NCBI GenBank assembly: GCA_900548455.1
Contig: URKQ01000007.1
Span: 62,001 to 126,000, forward strand
DNA from: an uncultured Clostridium sp.
Lineage (GTDB): Bacteria > Bacillota > Clostridia > Clostridiales > Clostridiaceae
DNA length: 64,000 bases
Reading direction: 5' to 3'
Shown one piece after another: positions 60,971-64,000 of the stretch (position 1 is the first letter of the stretch; each line of letters opens with the position of its first letter). The position numbers and the translations under genes are program-made. The notes under the pieces were generated by a model. That model did no database searches. It saw only the letters and a program-made list of their open reading frames with translations, and was not told where the DNA came from.

Positions 60971-62225
60971 AGTTTGTTATTATACCAATAGATTCACCAA
61001 CAAATACTTTATCAATTACCTTTTTCATCTCTGCTTCTGGTGTATAATTACATGTTTGTAGTTGATCAAATTCCTTAACAAGTAACTCTCCACTGCCATG
61101 CATAATTTCATAAACCACTAAATTCATAGCCAATACTATAGATTTTTCAACTGATAACATTCTCTTAATCTTTTGACTCTTAATATGCTTAGCAAAAAAT
61201 ACCTGATCAAAAACTTCACTTGAATTTGCTGCTTTTTTTACAAATTCAATTTTTTCACTTATTATCTTTTTTACAAGTTCAAGATTTTCCTTTGATGTTG
61301 ATAAAGTTATAGAGTACAGCTTAATGCCCTTTTCACTCTTAACTTTTCCCTGAATATCATAAACAAGTCCTCTCTTTGTCCTTATCTCATCGTATAAAAG
61401 AGAGCTTGTACCAGATGCAAAATATTCATTAAACAATTGAAGAATGGTTACCTCTCTAGGATTAAGTTTATGTATTGGAAAGATATATTGCATTTTACAA
61501 CCGTTAATATTCTTATTTTCCTCAACAAAAACTCCCTCTCTAGGATTTTCATATAATACATTTTTAACATTCCCTATTGAATCTTTGTCCTCGTTATTAA
61601 CCTTAACTCTATTATTAATTTCATTGTTTATTATGTTTTTAACTTCCTCACAAGATAGAGAAGTTACAACTGAAATCACACAATTTTCATAGGTATAGTA
61701 TTTATTATAAAATTGCTTTAAATCTTCCAATTCAAATGAATTTATACTATCCTCTCTACCAATTATCAATTCTTTAATTCTACGATTTTTAAAACTATTA
61801 TAGAATAACATATCTTCACAATGCTGGTTAATATCGTCACTCCACTCTTTTAATTCTTCCAGTATTACAGAAATTTCTTCCTTAAATCCTTCCTCCTTAA
61901 AAGCTGGGTTAAATACTACATCAAAATATATATCAAATGCCTTTTTAAAGTCCTCTTTCAAGCAGCTTCCATAGTAAACTACATATGGATAATTAGTCAT
62001 AGCATTATGAAATCCAAAAAATTCATTGCATAAATCATTAATTTCTTTTTCACTTCTGTTATTTGTACCTTTAAAAACCATATGTTCTACCACATGGGCA
62101 AGGCCTAATTCATCCTTTCCTTCAACATTAGCACCAGCCTCAAATCCTATTGTAAAAGAGGTAATATCCCCTGGGACCTTTTCATAAAGAAGTTTTAATC
62201 CATTTTCTAATATAACTTTCTCCAT
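60969..62225 (-). CDS. M16 family zinc peptidase (insulinase/processing-peptidase type)
   Basis: About 418 residues. LAHVVEHMVFKGTNNRSEKE has the inverted zinc motif HxxEH near 52, followed by the distal Glu about 75 residues on. ATG 62225 is 6 bases after GGAG; the frame opens four codons earlier with GTG. Single M16 proteins of this length are common in Clostridium and act on small peptides or as part of a pair; substrate unknown. The next gene upstream is the topoisomerase subunit. Confidence 0.87.
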   Translation of the reverse strand: MEKVILENGLKLLYEKVPGDITSFTIGFEAGANVEGKDELGLAHVVEHMVFKGTNNRSEKEINDLCNEFFGFHNAMTNYPYVVYYGSCLKEDFKKAFDIYFDVVFNPAFKEEGFKEEISVILEELKEWSDDINQHCEDMLFYNSFKNRRIKELIIGREDSINSFELEDLKQFYNKYYTYENCVISVVTSLSCEEVKNIINNEINNRVKVNNEDKDSIGNVKNVLYENPREGVFVEENKNINGCKMQYIFPIHKLNPREVTILQLFNEYFASGTSSLLYDEIRTKRGLVYDIQGKVKSEKGIKLYSITLSTSKENLELVKKIISEKIEFVKKAANSSEVFDQVFFAKHIKSQKIKRMLSVEKSIVLAMNLVVYEIMHGSGELLVKEFDQLQTCNYTPEAEMKKVIDKVFVGESIGIITN

Positions 62226-62267
62226 AATTTTCTCCACATTTTCTACTTAAATATATTTTATTGTAAT

Positions 62268-62299
62268 AAAGAAGCAGTTATTTATTTAACCGCTTCTTT
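62268..62299 (-). terminator. Terminator after the topoisomerase gene
   Basis: AAAGAAGCGGTTA and TAACTGCTTCTTT on the minus strand pair over 13 positions with one G-U around TTTATT-type loop. The following T run is short (CTTTATTAC). Confidence 0.75.
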
Positions 62300-62316
62300 A
62301 TCTTAAAAATTATTAA

Positions 62317-64000
62317 TTACTTAACTACTTCTACACTATCGATATAGTCATCGTTCATAAACACCATAATATTTCTACCTCTTCCAGCTCTGTTTTGAAC
62401 TGGAATTTCTTCAACATCTATAACTTTTTCTAATCCTGATGCAGTTGTAAGTTTAATATTTTCAGTCAAGGTTATACCTAATTCATTGCTATTAGCATTT
62501 TCACCGGATCCCTTTGCATAAGCAAACACTACGGAATCATCATCTTTTAAACTAATCCCCATAACTCCAGTAGCATTTTTTCCAACTAAACTGATACCAT
62601 CTAAAGCAAATTTTAAGCACATACCCTTTTTAGTTACTATTAATCCTTGACCCATATCATTTTCCATGTCAACTCTTAATAATTTATCACCTTCGGATTT
62701 AAATTTAAAGCCATTACTATAAATATAATCTCCTTTAAATTCTTTTACTGCTGTTTTCTTAATTACTCCTCTTTCTGTAAAGAAGAATAATGCTTTCTCA
62801 TCGTCTTCATCATTGGAATGCAATGATGCCACAGCAATAATTTCATCATCAGAATTATAATCATTAAATAATAATTTAAAGTCCACACCTTTTTTATCTA
62901 TGTTTTGAAGCATTATAGCCGGTAATTTATATATATCTCCTCTAGAAGTTATAAATAAAACTTCACTTAAGGAATTAGTAGCTACCACAACTTCACCATT
63001 AGATTTTCTGCCACTAAGTTTTAATATACCCTTTTTATTAAGTCCAATAGGGAATTCCTTATACTCAAATTGGTCTACATATTGTGCGCTAACCAGTCTA
63101 TCTCCAGGTGTCAAATTAATTAGAACTTTTCCTAGTATAGCTCTATCCACTGGTTCTAAATTTGGCTCCGGTAATGTAAATGACAATCCTTTAGCAGTTG
63201 ATACCGCGATAAACTCTGCAGGTTTATCCTTTATAACCATAGAAACATCTATAAGCTCCTCATCCTTTTTAAGCTTAATAGCCTGTAACTTAGAGTAATT
63301 GGTAATAAACTTAGAAAGCTCTGTTTTCTTAATAAATCCATTAGAAGTTATAAACATTAAATCTCTAGGAGTAGAGAAATCTTCTATAGTTAATGCGGTT
63401 ATAATAAATTCTTCCTCTAAATCTAGCCCTTTAATATAACTTTGAATTCGCTCACCTTTCTCACGCCACTTAAACTCCATTAAGTTAGCCACTTTACATT
63501 GATACATGTTACCTTGATTAGTAAATAGGCATACTGTATCTTTAGTATTACACTCAAACAAGAATCTATTGAAGTCTCCTTCTCTATATTCAATGTCTTC
63601 AGTATTTTGGCTAGTTCTAGCAAAAGACTTTAATGATGTTCGCTTTATATAACCCTCATTAGACATAGTTACTACTACATCTTCTTCAACTATTAATTCC
63701 TCGAGATTAATTTTAGCATCACTATCATCTTCTACAATAGTAGTTTTTCTGCCATCATCATACTTCTCTTTTACCTCTAAAAGTTCTTTCTTTATAACCT
63801 TTAAAAGTTCCTTATCACTTTCTAATATCTTCTTAAGAGCCTTAATTTTAGCAGATAACTCCTTATGCTCTTTTTCAAAAGTCTTAATTTCAAGACCTGT
63901 TAATCTATATAACATAAGCTCTAATATAGCTTCAGCTTGAGCTTCTGTAAATCCAAATTTATTTGTAAGATTTTGTCCTGCATCTTTTTTAGATTTAGAT
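62317..64000 (-). CDS. Topoisomerase IV-type (ParC/GyrA family) subunit A, C-terminal part
   Basis: 561 residues are visible; the gene continues beyond position 64000, since the frame is open to the edge with SKSKKDAGQNLTNKFGFTEA before ILELMLYRLTGLEI. The coiled coil near the start (KIKALKKILESDKELLKVIK) is the tower/exit-gate arm, and the rest is the beta-pinwheel DNA-wrapping domain (repeats like GYIKRTSLKSF, GFIKKTELSKF, GVIKKTAVKEF). The LYRLTGLEI form is nearer to Firmicute topoisomerase IV A subunit than to GyrA, but ParC versus GyrA is not fully settled without the N-terminus. Confidence 0.85.
   Translation of the reverse strand, partial: SKSKKDAGQNLTNKFGFTEAQAEAILELMLYRLTGLEIKTFEKEHKELSAKIKALKKILESDKELLKVIKKELLEVKEKYDDGRKTTIVEDDSDAKINLEELIVEEDVVVTMSNEGYIKRTSLKSFARTSQNTEDIEYREGDFNRFLFECNTKDTVCLFTNQGNMYQCKVANLMEFKWREKGERIQSYIKGLDLEEEFIITALTIEDFSTPRDLMFITSNGFIKKTELSKFITNYSKLQAIKLKKDEELIDVSMVIKDKPAEFIAVSTAKGLSFTLPEPNLEPVDRAILGKVLINLTPGDRLVSAQYVDQFEYKEFPIGLNKKGILKLSGRKSNGEVVVATNSLSEVLFITSRGDIYKLPAIMLQNIDKKGVDFKLLFNDYNSDDEIIAVASLHSNDEDDEKALFFFTERGVIKKTAVKEFKGDYIYSNGFKFKSEGDKLLRVDMENDMGQGLIVTKKGMCLKFALDGISLVGKNATGVMGISLKDDDSVVFAYAKGSGENANSNELGITLTENIKLTTASGLEKVIDVEEIPVQNRAGRGRNIMVFMNDDYIDSVEVVK

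Noticed and set aside
1..64000. CRISPR arrays, tRNA or rRNA genes, prophage
   Set aside because: No regularly spaced repeats, tRNA-like cloverleaf or phage structural genes were recognised by eye. A tRNAscan or CRISPR finder run would be decisive.

Overview
The window is AT-rich and almost every gene lies on the minus strand. Gram-positive flagellar genes (FliY, CsrA/FliW, CheC/CheD), two alpha/beta-type small acid-soluble spore proteins, a large pyruvate:ferredoxin oxidoreductase and strong GGAGG ribosome sites all point to an anaerobic, motile, spore-forming Clostridium in the strict sense. I cannot name the species from sequence alone.

Layout in plus coordinates; transcription mostly runs from high to low. 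(1) 1-9114 is the hook-basal-body and export operon flgB-flgC-fliE-fliF-fliG-fliH-fliI-fliJ-fliK-flgD-flgE; flgE is cut by the window edge. Its leader (9361-9582) holds a sigma-A type promoter, a class I cyclic di-GMP aptamer and an intrinsic terminator, so the operon should be shut off by c-di-GMP. (2) 9705-10761 has a small YjfB-like motility protein and a divergent second flagellin with its own sigma-28-type promoter. (3) 10822-28282 is a glycan/acyl island between the two flagellin genes: LuxC-like acyl reductase, LuxE-like acyl transferase/synthetase, AMP-dependent acyl ligase, split transketolase, short-chain reductase, FabZ-like dehydratase, acyl carrier protein, LpxA/LpxD-like acyltransferase, Gfo/Idh/MocA oxidoreductase, a four-domain glycosyltransferase/methyltransferase fusion and three GT2-TPR proteins. 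It very probably makes and attaches an unusual flagellin glycan. (4) 28361-36802 is the major flagellin and the filament operon flgM-flgN-flgK-flgL-fliW-csrA-flaG-fliS-fliD-fliT-like; the flagellin leader carries a textbook CsrA hairpin. (5) 36992-47534 is the chemotaxis/switch operon fapA-cheW-cheD-cheB-cheR-cheA-cheC-cheY-cheW-fliM-fliY behind a near-consensus sigma-28 promoter.

(6) 47624-64000 is mostly housekeeping: a class IV aminotransferase coupled to a HAD phosphatase, a Cys/His-rich DUF1292 protein, pyruvate:ferredoxin oxidoreductase behind a highly structured 5' leader, an MBL/beta-CASP nuclease-like protein, MurG, two SASPs, RecJ, an IS1595-like transposase relative with small palindromic derivatives of its ends nearby, an M16 peptidase and the C-terminal part of a topoisomerase IV-type A subunit.

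The main points for follow-up are the acyl/aldehyde/ketol island for flagellin decoration, the nested-helix leader before pyruvate:ferredoxin oxidoreductase, the layered control of motility (c-di-GMP riboswitch, sigma-28/FlgM, CsrA/FliW), and the IS1595-like protein whose usual catalytic positions appear replaced. No tRNA, rRNA or CRISPR array was seen.
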